Source of the DNA: Hyphomicrobiaceae bacterium
GTDB taxonomy: Bacteria > Pseudomonadota > Alphaproteobacteria > Rhizobiales > Hyphomicrobiaceae
Reading direction: 5' to 3'
NCBI GenBank assembly: GCA_008933705.1
Contig: WBUN01000027.1
Coordinates: forward strand, 1 to 64,000
Length of the DNA: 64,000 nucleotides
Shown here piece after piece: positions 10,602 to 21,974 of this stretch. The position numbers were made by a program, and so were the translations under genes. How positions within the stretch are numbered: the first letter of the stretch is position 1; every line of letters begins with the position of its first letter. Below the pieces are notes generated by a model. The model had not been told where the DNA came from and did no database searches. It saw nothing but the letters and a program-made list of their open reading frames with translations.

Positions 10602-11141
10602 ATACGTCGCCCAACAAGAGGCGCGCCTGAGCGCGAGCCGTCCGGTCCGCGGATGAATGAAGCGATCCGCGTCCGCGAAGTGCGATTAATCGACGAAAAC
10701 GGGCAGAATGTCGGGGTGGTCAGCACCGCTGACGCTTTGGCGCGTGCGACCCAGGTAGGGCTCGATCTGGTGGAGATTTCACCGGACGCCAATCCGCCCG
10801 TCGCCAAGATCCTCGATTACGGAAAATACAAGTACCAAGAGCAGAAGAAGGCCGCCGAGGCGCGCAAGAGGCAGAAGATCGTCGAGATCAAAGAGATCAA
10901 GATGCGCCCGAGCATCGATGATCATGACTACGACGTCAAAATGCGCGCCATCCAGCGTTTCTTCGACGAGGGCGACAAGGTCAAGGTGACCTTGCGCTTC
11001 CGCGGCCGCGAGATGGCGCACCAGGAGCTCGGCTGGCAGGTTCTTCAACGCGTCAAGGCGGACACCGAGCCGATTGCCAAGGTGGAATCGGAGCCGCGCA
11101 TGGAAGGCCGGCAAATGGTGATGGTGCTGGCGCCGCGGTGA
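10602..11141 (+). CDS. infC: Translation initiation factor IF-3, predicted start codon ATA
   Basis: IF-3 core EIRV-like [24 protein letters not shown]...; frame open upstream of the ATG at 10653 to ATA at 10602 giving (M)[35 protein letters not shown] at 10589-10595. Confidence 0.9.
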   Translation: MRRPTRGAPEREPSGPRMNEAIRVREVRLIDENGQNVGVVSTADALARATQVGLDLVEISPDANPPVAKILDYGKYKYQEQKKAAEARKRQKIVEIKEIKMRPSIDDHDYDVKMRAIQRFFDEGDKVKVTLRFRGREMAHQELGWQVLQRVKADTEPIAKVESEPRMEGRQMVMVLAPR

Positions 11142-11163
11142 CCGCGGCGCCCGCTGGCGGCCT

Positions 11164-11649
11164 CTACTGCCTGTCCTTGCGTGCTTCGCGCAGCCGCGCC
11201 ATTGCCTCCGCGATCTCGGTTCTTCGTTCCCGTACGCGCGGCCGGTGCCAGACGGTAGCCTTTTCCTTCTTGGCCGGGGCCGGCGGCTGCCCGGATTTCT
11301 TGCCGTCTGGGAGGCCGTCCTCGTTCTTCCCTGGGGCCTTGGCCCTGGCGAGGGAGCGGCGCACCTCCTGAAGCTGGCCGTCGTCGGTGTAGAAACGGCC
11401 GAACTCGCTGCGGGCCATGGCCTTGGCAAAGGCCGCATCGGCGCCCCGGCGGGGTCGGCGAATGCGAAACGGCCAACGCGGATTGGCTTTCTGCAAGGTA
11501 CTCCTCCATTGCCTGGCTTGAACCGCGACGCCATCGCCGCCTGGCGCGCGCGCAGGCGCTCGCGCGTGCCGGTTCGATGGGTTCAAGCCAGTGGGAGGAG
11601 CTATGGACCTTGCATGGGATCCCGCCTGCAGGGGTGAAACGGCCGGCAA
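11164..11649 (-). CDS. Basic, low-complexity hypothetical protein (uncertain)
   Basis: ORF in the infC-rpmI gap; internal WPFRIRRPRRGADAAFAKAMARSEFGRFYTDDGQLQEVRRSLARAKAP looks protein-like; competing ORFs exist in other frames. Confidence 0.4.
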   Translation of the reverse strand: MPAVSPLQAGSHARSIAPPTGLNPSNRHARAPARAPGGDGVAVQARQWRSTLQKANPRWPFRIRRPRRGADAAFAKAMARSEFGRFYTDDGQLQEVRRSLARAKAPGKNEDGLPDGKKSGQPPAPAKKEKATVWHRPRVRERRTEIAEAMARLREARKDRQ

Positions 11650-11847
11650 GAGGCGCCGGAACGAGGCCTGAATGCCTGAGGCTCAGGGCAGCATGATGGC
11701 GGAAAGGCATTGCACGTCGTGCCCGTTCGCCTTATGAGAACGTCGCAAGTCGCCCGGCGGGGCATGCCGTGGCGACTTTTCATGCTTTTAACCAATCGCT
11801 GCGCGGTCGCCTGCAGGTGGTCGTGCGCGCACAATCAGGAGAGCAAA

Positions 11848-12048
11848 ATGCCCAAGCTGAAGACGAAGAGCGGCGCCAAGAAGCGCTTCAAGATGACCGG
11901 GACGGGCAAGGTCAAGGCCCAGGCCCAGGGCAAGCGGCACGGTATGATCAAGCGCACGGCCAAGTTCGTGCGGACGGCGCGCGGGACGATGGTGCTGAAC
12001 GACAGCGATGCCAAGATCGTCAAGAAGTACATGCCCTACGCCCGTTGA
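11848..12048 (+). CDS. rpmI: 50S ribosomal protein L35
   Basis: [23 protein letters not shown]... Confidence 0.98.
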   Translation: MPKLKTKSGAKKRFKMTGTGKVKAQAQGKRHGMIKRTAKFVRTARGTMVLNDSDAKIVKKYMPYAR

Positions 12049-12104
12049 TCCGACGATCTGCGGACGAGCTGCAACCCCTCATTCCTGGTTGACGGAGTAG
12101 ACCC

Positions 12105-12470
12105 ATGGCACGCGTGAAGCGCGGCGTTACCGCCCATGCCAAGCACAAGAAGGTTTTGAAGAAGGCGAAAGGCTATTACGGCCGTCGCAAGAACACCATC
12201 CGTGTCGCCAAGCAGGCCGTCGAGAAGGCCATGCAGTACGGCTACCGGGACCGCAAGCGCAAGAAGCGCACGTTCCGTGCGCTGTGGATCCAGCGCATCA
12301 ACGCCGCAGTGCGCGAGCACGGCCTGACCTACGGCCGATTTATCGACGGCCTCAACAAGGCCGGCATCGAGGTCGACCGCAAGGTTCTGGCCGATCTTGC
12401 CGTGAAGGACGCTGCCGGTTTCAAGGCGCTGTGCGATCAAGCAGCCGCCCAGGTCAAGAAGGCGGCCTGA
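12105..12470 (+). CDS. rplT: 50S ribosomal protein L20
   Basis: [42 protein letters not shown]... Confidence 0.98.
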   Translation: MARVKRGVTAHAKHKKVLKKAKGYYGRRKNTIRVAKQAVEKAMQYGYRDRKRKKRTFRALWIQRINAAVREHGLTYGRFIDGLNKAGIEVDRKVLADLAVKDAAGFKALCDQAAAQVKKAA

Positions 12471-12482
12471 GCGTCAAACGCA

Positions 12483-12627
12483 ACGTCACTCCCGCGCAGG
12501 CGGGAACCCAGTCCACTTGGCCGGGAAGGTGCGGCTGATTGCTTCAGAGATCGGTTGACGTATCTCTGGTCGCGCCGGAACCCCTGCTGGCAGGTGCATG
12601 GGCCCCCGCCACCGCGGGGATGACGTC
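12483..12627. repeat. Dispersed palindromic element, type A (paired hairpins with TGACGTCA ends)
   Basis: acgtcacTCCCGCgcagGCGGGAacccag ... tgggccCCCGCcaccGCGGGGatgacgtca; same ends as units of the 51-52 kb array. Confidence 0.75.
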
Positions 12628-12645
12628 AAGAGTGTGGGCCGCGCA

Positions 12646-13719
12646 ATGGCAAACAACAACGATCTCGCTGTTCTAGAAGGTGCGCTCCTCGCCGAGATCG
12701 GCGGTGCCGGCGATTTGCGGGCGCTCGAGGATGTACGCATCGCCGCCCTCGGCAAGAAGGGGCGCGTGTCTGAGCTGATGGCAAAGCTCGGCTCGCTTCC
12801 GGCCGATCAGCGCAAGGCGTTCGGGCAATCGGTGAACGGTTTGAAGCAGCGCGTCAGCGACGCGCTGGAGAGCCGCAAGGCGGAGCTGGAGCGGCAGGCG
12901 CTCAGCTCCCGTCTTGCTACCGAGCGCGCCGATGTGACGCTGCCCGTGCGTCTTGGGCCGCTGCAGGACGGCCGCGTCCATCCCGTCAGCCAGGTGTGGG
13001 ACGAGGTGGCCGAAATCTTCGGCGACATGGGTTTCGCAGTTGCCGAGGGCCCGGACATCGAAACGGACGATCTCAACTTCACCAAGCTCAACATTCCGCC
13101 CGAGCATCCCGCGCGGCAGGATCACGACACCTTCTATTTCCATCCGAAGGCGGATGGCACGCGCATGCTGCTCAGGACGCATACGAGTCCCGTGCAGATC
13201 CGCACCATGATGTCGCAGAAGCCGCCGATCCGCATCATTGCGCCCGGCCGCGTCTATCGTCTCGACAGCGACGCCACGCACACGCCGATGTTCCATCAGA
13301 TCGAGGCGCTGGTGATCGACGAGGAGACGCATCTCGGCCATCTCAAGTGGTGCATCGAGGAATTCTGCAAGGCGTTCTTCGAGGTCGACGAGGTGCGCAT
13401 GCGCTTCCGCGCCTCGCACTTCCCCTTCACCGAGCCGTCGATGGAGGTGGACATCGATGCGGCCGCGATCGGCAAGCCGGGGCAGTGGCTCGAGATCCTC
13501 GGCAGCGGCATGGTGCACCCCAACGTCATCCGCAATTGCGGCCTCGACCCCGACAAATACCAGGGCTTCGCGTTCGGCATGGGTCTCGATCGCATCACGA
13601 TGCTCAAGTACGGCATCCCCGATCTGCGCGACATGTTCGCAGCCGATCTGCGCTGGCTGAAGCACTTCGGTTTCCTGCCCCTCGATGTGCCGACGCTTGC
13701 CGGCGGGCTGTCGCCGTAG
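12646..13719 (+). CDS. pheS: Phenylalanine--tRNA ligase alpha subunit
   Basis: [15 protein letters not shown]..., [34 protein letters not shown]. Confidence 0.97.
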   Translation: MANNNDLAVLEGALLAEIGGAGDLRALEDVRIAALGKKGRVSELMAKLGSLPADQRKAFGQSVNGLKQRVSDALESRKAELERQALSSRLATERADVTLPVRLGPLQDGRVHPVSQVWDEVAEIFGDMGFAVAEGPDIETDDLNFTKLNIPPEHPARQDHDTFYFHPKADGTRMLLRTHTSPVQIRTMMSQKPPIRIIAPGRVYRLDSDATHTPMFHQIEALVIDEETHLGHLKWCIEEFCKAFFEVDEVRMRFRASHFPFTEPSMEVDIDAAAIGKPGQWLEILGSGMVHPNVIRNCGLDPDKYQGFAFGMGLDRITMLKYGIPDLRDMFAADLRWLKHFGFLPLDVPTLAGGLSP

Positions 13720-13734
13720 GCGGAGGGATCGACG

Positions 13735-16158
13735 ATGAAATTCACCCTCTCCTGGCTCAAGGATCACCTCGACACGCAGGCCTCCATCGAGGAGCTGGCC
13801 ACGAAGCTTTCGGCGATCGGCCTCGAGGTCGAAAGGGTCGACGAGCCCGCCAAGAATCTGCAACCGTTCACGATTGCGCGCGTGCTGGAGGCGAAGCCGC
13901 ACCCCAATGCCGACCGGCTGCGCGTGTGCAAAGTCGATACCGGCAAGGGTGTGGTGGAGGTCGTCTGCGGCGCCCCCAACGCCAGGGCCGGGCTGGTCGG
14001 CGTGTTCGCGCCGATCGGCAGCTACATCCCCGGCACCAAGAGCACGCTCGACAAGCGCCCGGTGCGCGGGATCGTCTCGAACGGCATGCTGGTGTCGGAA
14101 AGGGAGCTGGAGCTGTCCGACGAGCACCGGGGCATCATGGAGCTGGCGCCCGAGCTGGGCGAGCACGTCGGCGAGAGCTATGCCGATGTCATGGGTCTCG
14201 GCGACCCCGTGCTCGAGGTGAAGCTTACGCCCAACCGCCCGGATTGCACCGGCGTGCGCGGCATCGCCCGCGATCTTGCTGCCGCCGGTCTCGGCAAGCT
14301 GAAGCCGGAGCGCGCTTCTTCGGGTGTCGAGGGTACCTTTGATTGCCCGGTTGAGATCAGGCTCGACTTTCCTGCGGAGGCTGCCGGCGCCTGCTCCTGC
14401 TTCGCCGGGCGCTACATCAAGGGAGTCAGGAACGGTGCCGCGCCGGCGTGGATGCAGCAGCGGCTCAAGGCAGTCGGCCTGCGTCCCATCAATGCGCTCG
14501 TCGATGTGACCAACTACATCAGCCTCGATCGCGGCAGGCCGCTGCATGTCTATGACGCCGACAAGCTGGCAGGCGCCATTCGCGCGCGGCTCGGCAGGAA
14601 GGGAGAGAGCTTCCTTGGCCTCGACGGCAAGACGTACGAGGTCGACGACACCATGTGCGTGATCGCCGATGAGCGCGCAGTGCTGGGCTTCGGAGGCATC
14701 CTTGGCGGCGAGGAGACCGGCTGCACCAGCGAGACCAGGAACATCCTGATCGAGTGTGCCTACTTCGATCCGCTGCGCACGTCGGCGACCGGCCGCAAGA
14801 CAGGCGTGCAGAGCGATGCGCGCTATCGCTTCGAGCGCGGCGTCGATCCGGCCTTCATCCGGCCCGGACTGGACCTGGCCACTGCCATGATGATGGACGT
14901 TGCCGGCGGAACCCCATCCAAAGCCAGAATCGCCGGAGCGCCTCCCGCTGCCAACACGCTGATCACCTTTCCGATCGGGATGGTCGAGAAGCTTGGCGGC
15001 ATCGCCGTCGACCCGAAGCGCATCCGCGCCACGCTCGAGGCGCTGGGCTTCGAGGTGGACGGCAAGGGTGCAACGGTGAAGGTGAAGGCGCCGAGCTGGC
15101 GGCCGGACGTGCACGGTGCTGCAGACCTCGTCGAGGAGGTGGTGCGCATCGCCGGGCTCGACAATGTGCCATCGGCTGCTATGCCGCGTACGAGCGGCGT
15201 TGCCCGATCCGTCCTCACGCAGACACAGCGCCGGGTGCGCCGCGCCCGTCGCGTCCTTGCGGGGCGCGGCATGGTGGAAGCCATCACATGGTCGTTCATC
15301 CCGCGCGGACAGGCTGAGCATTTTGGCGGCGGACTGGCCGAGCTCGATCTTGCCAATCCGATCTCGAGCGAGATGACGTCGATGCGGCCGAGCCTGCTGC
15401 CGGGCCTGCTCTCCGCCATGCAGCGCAATCGCAACCGCGGCTTTGCCGACGTGGCGCTGTTCGAGGTGGGCCAGGCGTATCGTGGTGCCGGACCGAACGA
15501 CCAGTTCATGGCCGCGTCAGGTGTTCGCGCGGGTGCCGCCGTGTTGACAGGGTCGGGACGCCACTGGACGGGTCAGGCGAAGAGCGCAGAGTTCTTCGAT
15601 GCCAAGGCGGATGCAGCGGCCCTGCTGGCAGGTCTCGGCATGGATGCTTCGAAGGCGCAGCTTACCCGCGATGCGCCCCGCTGGTTCCATCCAGGGCGCT
15701 CGGCGACGCTGCGGCTCGGTCCCAAGATCGTGCTGGCTCACTTCGGCGAGATTCATCCCGAGACGCTCGCCGCTCTCGACGTCGCCTCACCCGCGACGGC
15801 CTTCGAGGTCTTCATCGATGCGCTGCCTGTGGAACGCAAGAAGGGTCTGGGCCGCGGTCAGCTCCAGGCCGCCGATCTTCTCCCGGTTCATCGCGATCTG
15901 GCCTTCGTGCTCGATCAGACCGTGGCGGCCGGCGATGTCGTGAAGGCCGCGATGTCTGCGGACAGGAAGCTGATCGCGGCAGTCAACGTTTTCGACCTGT
16001 TCGAGGGAGGCGGTCTCGGGGCCGGCAGGAAGTCGGTCGGCGTGGAGATCACCCTGCAGCCGATGGAGAAGACGCTGACGGACGAAGAAATCGAAGCCGT
16101 GGTGGCCAAGATCGTTGCGGCCGTGGGAAAAGCAACAGGTGGCGTGATCCGCGCATGA
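13735..16158 (+). CDS. pheT: Phenylalanine--tRNA ligase beta subunit
   Basis: MKFTLSWLKDHLDT..., tRNA-binding domain, B3/B4 and FDX-ACB C-terminal domain. Confidence 0.97.
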   Translation: MKFTLSWLKDHLDTQASIEELATKLSAIGLEVERVDEPAKNLQPFTIARVLEAKPHPNADRLRVCKVDTGKGVVEVVCGAPNARAGLVGVFAPIGSYIPGTKSTLDKRPVRGIVSNGMLVSERELELSDEHRGIMELAPELGEHVGESYADVMGLGDPVLEVKLTPNRPDCTGVRGIARDLAAAGLGKLKPERASSGVEGTFDCPVEIRLDFPAEAAGACSCFAGRYIKGVRNGAAPAWMQQRLKAVGLRPINALVDVTNYISLDRGRPLHVYDADKLAGAIRARLGRKGESFLGLDGKTYEVDDTMCVIADERAVLGFGGILGGEETGCTSETRNILIECAYFDPLRTSATGRKTGVQSDARYRFERGVDPAFIRPGLDLATAMMMDVAGGTPSKARIAGAPPAANTLITFPIGMVEKLGGIAVDPKRIRATLEALGFEVDGKGATVKVKAPSWRPDVHGAADLVEEVVRIAGLDNVPSAAMPRTSGVARSVLTQTQRRVRRARRVLAGRGMVEAITWSFIPRGQAEHFGGGLAELDLANPISSEMTSMRPSLLPGLLSAMQRNRNRGFADVALFEVGQAYRGAGPNDQFMAASGVRAGAAVLTGSGRHWTGQAKSAEFFDAKADAAALLAGLGMDASKAQLTRDAPRWFHPGRSATLRLGPKIVLAHFGEIHPETLAALDVASPATAFEVFIDALPVERKKGLGRGQLQAADLLPVHRDLAFVLDQTVAAGDVVKAAMSADRKLIAAVNVFDLFEGGGLGAGRKSVGVEITLQPMEKTLTDEEIEAVVAKIVAAVGKATGGVIRA

Positions 16159-16174
16159 TGCCGCAGCGTCCGGG

Positions 16175-16840
16175 CTAGCCGGCCGGCGTCTTGGTGACGG
16201 TCTCGGTGAATGAACGGATGAGGGCAGCGAGAGCCGCTTGCCGCTCCGCCCCGGCGCTCTTCAACGCCGTGTCGCCGACGATCTCAGCGACGGTGTCGAA
16301 CGGCTCGGCCTGCAGTCTCTGGAACAGCGCTGCTGTTTCTCGGAACAGCCCGAGGGGATCTTCCGGCGTCTTGGATCGGGACGGTGTCCGCTCGGCGCGG
16401 AGCGCGGCCACCTCCGTGGCGAGGCGCCAGGCGACAGAGCCCCGATTGACTGCACTCTTGCCATGGCCAGCCCGGTTTCCCCGACCCTTCGAATTGGGCG
16501 TCGCTTCCTCGGCCGACGCATCGGCGAGGCCGGGCGCCTGACCGAACGGAATTTCGTCTCTGAGATCTGCAAAGCCCAGCAGCTCATTCGGCGTGACCTG
16601 CAGTTTCTCGCACATTCTGTGGATCAACGTGAGGCTCGGCTCCACCTCGGCCCGCTCGTAGCGCGTGTAGCGATTCTCCTCTATGCCCAACGATCTGGCA
16701 AAGTAGCGCGCGCGATCAAAACCGCGTTGGGTTCTGAGTTCTTTCAGTCGCTTCGCGAACTGTGAGCGGACGTCCGGTGCGAGCATCTCGGGCATGATGC
16801 TCGCGGTTTCGCAGATTGCGGCCGGGTTGTAATCTTCCAA
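16175..16840 (-). CDS. XRE-family HTH transcriptional regulator
   Basis: RLKELRTQRGFDRARYFARSLGIEENRYTRYERAEVEPSLTLIHRMCEKLQVTPNELLGF HTH_3 pattern. Confidence 0.85.
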   Translation of the reverse strand: MEDYNPAAICETASIMPEMLAPDVRSQFAKRLKELRTQRGFDRARYFARSLGIEENRYTRYERAEVEPSLTLIHRMCEKLQVTPNELLGFADLRDEIPFGQAPGLADASAEEATPNSKGRGNRAGHGKSAVNRGSVAWRLATEVAALRAERTPSRSKTPEDPLGLFRETAALFQRLQAEPFDTVAEIVGDTALKSAGAERQAALAALIRSFTETVTKTPAG

Positions 16841-16958
16841 AAATACATTCTGCTTAACAACAAGACAGCATAAATCTCTGTTTTTGTAGTGAAATTGGCC
16901 CCGAGGCGGGACGGAGGTACAAGAAGTTGACGCCTGCTGTGCAGTTTTTCTGCCATCT

Positions 16959-16977
16959 ACTGTGCTAAAACCACAGT
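16959..16977. promoter_or_regulatory. Inverted repeat ACTGTG-N7-CACAGT in the divergent XRE/lepA intergenic region (candidate operator)
   Basis: Perfect 6-bp arms; a second repeat CTGC-TGT-GCAG lies at 16934-16944. Confidence 0.45.
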
Positions 16978-17156
16978 TTTCCCATTCTTCAGCACGCGCC
17001 CTATAACCGATAGTGGACTTGCCGGGCTTGGCGGCAAACTAATGTGCTATATTGTATGACTGATGTCGATTTTTTCAGGGCGACGTTTTGACCTCCCCGA
17101 GCAGGGCGGCTGTTCTTGGTTCAAACCGCGCGCGAGCGGTGCTAAGCACGCGGGCC

Positions 17157-18959
<1,803 letters not shown>

Positions 18960-19109
18960 CCGTCAAGTCGTCGTAGCCCGTGCCGCCGGCACGCGCACCG
19001 CGAACCACCACCTCCAGGCGATCGTTATCGGAGGATGAGAGCCCAAATGGCGAGGCCGGCTCGTTGCCGGCCGGCCTGCGCTGCGTGCAAGAACGGAACT
19101 CTTCGACCA

Positions 19110-19577
19110 TCAGCCCTGCGGTCGGGCATCAGGGCCTTGCGGCGGGGGCTCGCCCGGGCCGGCTGAACGATTGCGCCGCTCCCTCATGAACTCGTCGAAC
19201 TCGGCCCTGTCCTTGGCCATGCGCAGGCGCTGCAGGAATTCGCGGAACTCGTTCACCTCGTCCTCGAGCTTGCGCAGCGCCTCCTCGCGGTATTCGTCGA
19301 ACGCGCGATTGCCGCTCGGGCGAAAGCTCGGGCCGCCGCCCCACCGCTGCATCTTGCGCTCCCAGCGGTCGCGTTTGCGCTCCCATCTCTCGGCCGCGCG
19401 CTCACGCCACTGCTGCATATCACCATGCCGTCCGCATCCCATCCGTCCACTCCATATCAAGTAGGCCAGGATTCCGAGCCCTATGGGCCAGAACACGATG
19501 AAGCCAAGCACCATCAGGGTGATCCATGCCGGCTTTCCGAAGTCGTCGATTCTTGCCACTACCTCAGACATCGCCAT
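19110..19577 (-). CDS. DUF2852-like membrane protein
   Basis: N-terminal TM WITLMVLGFIVFWPIGLGILAYLIW, RWERK-rich linker, FDEYREEALRKLEDEVNEFREFLQRLRMAKDRAEFDEFMRER. Confidence 0.8.
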   Translation of the reverse strand: MAMSEVVARIDDFGKPAWITLMVLGFIVFWPIGLGILAYLIWSGRMGCGRHGDMQQWRERAAERWERKRDRWERKMQRWGGGPSFRPSGNRAFDEYREEALRKLEDEVNEFREFLQRLRMAKDRAEFDEFMRERRNRSAGPGEPPPQGPDARPQG

Positions 19578-19920
19578 TCACCTCCAGGTCTCCGGCTCAT
19601 GTCAATGTTTATAACATTTACATAGATGGAACGAGATTGGGGGCTCGTCAAGGGGGTGCGTGAGGGCCCACGCGATTGATTGGCCGGAGCCTCCCCTCAC
19701 CGGCCCGGCGGTCCGATGTAGATGGGAAGCGAAGCCCGTCAGGATAAGACGGGGCGGAAACGCGCTGTTCCCGAATGGACAGAGGTCCCCGAAGCACGAA
19801 GCCCGCGTGGGAGCATGGCGTGCCGGCCACGGCAGGGGAGCGACGCGCTGTCAAGGCATTGCTCCCTGGCGAGCACACCGGCTACTAACGTCGATCCGGC
19901 CGCACTCGCGTGAGACATCC

Positions 19921-20781
19921 ATGACGTTCGACCCGCAAAAGATCCTCAACTGGAAATTCCCTGAAATCGAGCATGCGTATACGGACAAAGATACGATCCT
20001 GTATGCGCTCGGCGTCGGATGCGGGTCGGACCCCGGCGCGCCCGATGAGATCAAGTACGTCTACGAGAGGGGTCTGGTCGCGCTCCCGACCCAGGCCGTG
20101 GTGCTCGCCTATCCGGGCAACTGGCTGGAGAGCCCCGAGTCGACGGCGGACTACTCGAAGGTTCTGCACGGGGAGCAGCATCTTACGCTGCATCGGCCCA
20201 TTCCGCCGGCCGGCAAGGTGATCGGCCGCACACGGGTCACCGATCTGCTCGACAAGGGCAAGGAGAAGGGCGCGGTGCTGTTCGTCGAGCGCCAGATCCT
20301 GGACAAGGCGAGCGGCGCGCTAATCGCGACCACCTCGTCCACCGTCATGTTGCGCGGCAACGGGGGCTTCGGCGGCAAGGCCGGACCGCAGCCCCAGCCC
20401 CATACGCTGCCGGAGACTGCGCCTACCCGCCACCTCGATATCAAGACGGCGCCGAATTCGGCGCTCATCTACCGGCTGTCAGGAGACAAGAACCCGCTGC
20501 ATGCCGATCCCAAGGCAGCCGCGGCCGGCGGTTTCAAGATGCCCATCCTGCACGGCCTGTGCACGTACGGCGTGGCCGGACGCGCGCTGATCAAGGCTTG
20601 CTGCGGCGGCGATCCGACGCGACTGAAGGGCCTGCACGTGCGCTTCTCCTCGCCGGTATATCCGGGCGAGACCATCCGCACGGAGATGTGGGCGCAGGGC
20701 GACCGGGTCTCCTTCCGCGCGCGCGTCGTCGAACGTGATGTGGTCGTGCTCAACAACGGGCTGGCAGAGATCGGCGGCTGA
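19921..20781 (+). CDS. MaoC-like (hot-dog) enoyl-CoA hydratase/dehydratase
   Basis: YRLSGDKNPLHADPKAAAAGGFKMPILHGLCTYG hydratase-2 motif. Confidence 0.9.
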   Translation: MTFDPQKILNWKFPEIEHAYTDKDTILYALGVGCGSDPGAPDEIKYVYERGLVALPTQAVVLAYPGNWLESPESTADYSKVLHGEQHLTLHRPIPPAGKVIGRTRVTDLLDKGKEKGAVLFVERQILDKASGALIATTSSTVMLRGNGGFGGKAGPQPQPHTLPETAPTRHLDIKTAPNSALIYRLSGDKNPLHADPKAAAAGGFKMPILHGLCTYGVAGRALIKACCGGDPTRLKGLHVRFSSPVYPGETIRTEMWAQGDRVSFRARVVERDVVVLNNGLAEIGG

Positions 20782-20897
20782 GCCGCGGTTGCACGCCGAT
20801 CGATCATGTTCCTGCCACGCGCGCACGTATGATGGGGCACGCCCCCCGCGTGAATGCGCACGAGGCTGGGATATTGCGGATGGTGGAGGAAAGGCTC

Positions 20898-21938
20898 ATG
20901 CGTCTTTGTGTGGCGGCCGCCCTTTCGATCCCGGTGTTGGCAGCATTCGGTGGGACGTCCCATGCCCAGGAAGGCTTTGCGTTTCCATCCTGCATTTCCT
21001 CGACGCTGGCCAATAGCGGAGCGCAGCTTGCCCGCTTCATCCCACCGGAGGCGAAGGGCGCCCCAGTCTCCAAGCTGCGTGGCGTTGTCGCGCGCACCGT
21101 GACCTGGAAGCCCGGGCAGACGATCAAGGTCTGCTTCCGGTCAGGAAGCGAGAAGGCGCAGGAGCGCGTTGCCCGATACGCCCGCGAGTGGATGCAATAC
21201 GCAAATGTCGTGTTCGACTTCGGCGAAGGCTCCACGCTGCGCAAATGCCAGGGCGACGGGCACGAGGACATCAAGATCGACTTCGTGGACGGCAAGGGAT
21301 GGTGGTCCTTCTTCGGCACGGTGAGCCGGCAGAGGGACCCCTCCATGAACCTGCAGTTCTTCGGCGTCGACACGCCGCGATTTGCCAACGGCCAGCCTGC
21401 TCCCGAATCGGAGCTGCGCAAGACCATCCTGCACGAGTTCGGGCACGCACTCGGCATGCTGCACGAGCACCAGAGTCCGCGGGCCAATTGCGACGCGGAG
21501 ATCGACTGGGAGGCGGCCTACGCAGTTGGCGCGAAGATCGGCTGGCCGAAAGAGCAGGTCGACAGGAACTTCCGCCAGTTTCTGCAGAACGATGAGTTCA
21601 ACGCGACCGAGGTCGACCGCCGGTCGATCATGCACTACAGCCTGCCGCCGCAGATCTTCAAGGGCGGCACGCGGAGCCCGTGCTGGGTTCCAGAGAACCT
21701 CGACCTGTCGGAGAAGGACCGCGCCTTCATCCGCAGGATCTACCCCAGGCCCGATCCGCTCGTCGTGGCTTCGGGCCCCGACCAGCCGGTCACGCGCGGC
21801 GTAAGACGCAACACCGGCGGCGAGGACAAGGACGGTCTCGTCAAGCAGTACGAGGATCTTCTCCGGCAGTCCGGCGTCGATGCCGACAAAGTACGGCAAC
21901 TTTCCAAGGAGTTCCGGGCAGCGCTCGCGGCAAAGTGA
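20898..21938 (+). CDS. Secreted metzincin-type zinc metallopeptidase (astacin/matrixin-like)
   Basis: Signal peptide MRLCVAAALSIPVLAAFGGTSHA; HEFGHALGMLHE (HExxHxxGxxHE) and SIMHYS Met-turn. Confidence 0.85.
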   Translation: MRLCVAAALSIPVLAAFGGTSHAQEGFAFPSCISSTLANSGAQLARFIPPEAKGAPVSKLRGVVARTVTWKPGQTIKVCFRSGSEKAQERVARYAREWMQYANVVFDFGEGSTLRKCQGDGHEDIKIDFVDGKGWWSFFGTVSRQRDPSMNLQFFGVDTPRFANGQPAPESELRKTILHEFGHALGMLHEHQSPRANCDAEIDWEAAYAVGAKIGWPKEQVDRNFRQFLQNDEFNATEVDRRSIMHYSLPPQIFKGGTRSPCWVPENLDLSEKDRAFIRRIYPRPDPLVVASGPDQPVTRGVRRNTGGEDKDGLVKQYEDLLRQSGVDADKVRQLSKEFRAALAAK

Positions 21939-21974
21939 GGCCGGACGCCGAGCCCGCAGTGGCGATGATGGCGG

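Noticed and set aside
12673-15321. 882-aa minus-strand ORF opposite pheS-pheT
   Set aside because: Antisense shadow of two certain genes in GC-rich DNA; low-complexity translation with no recognisable domain.
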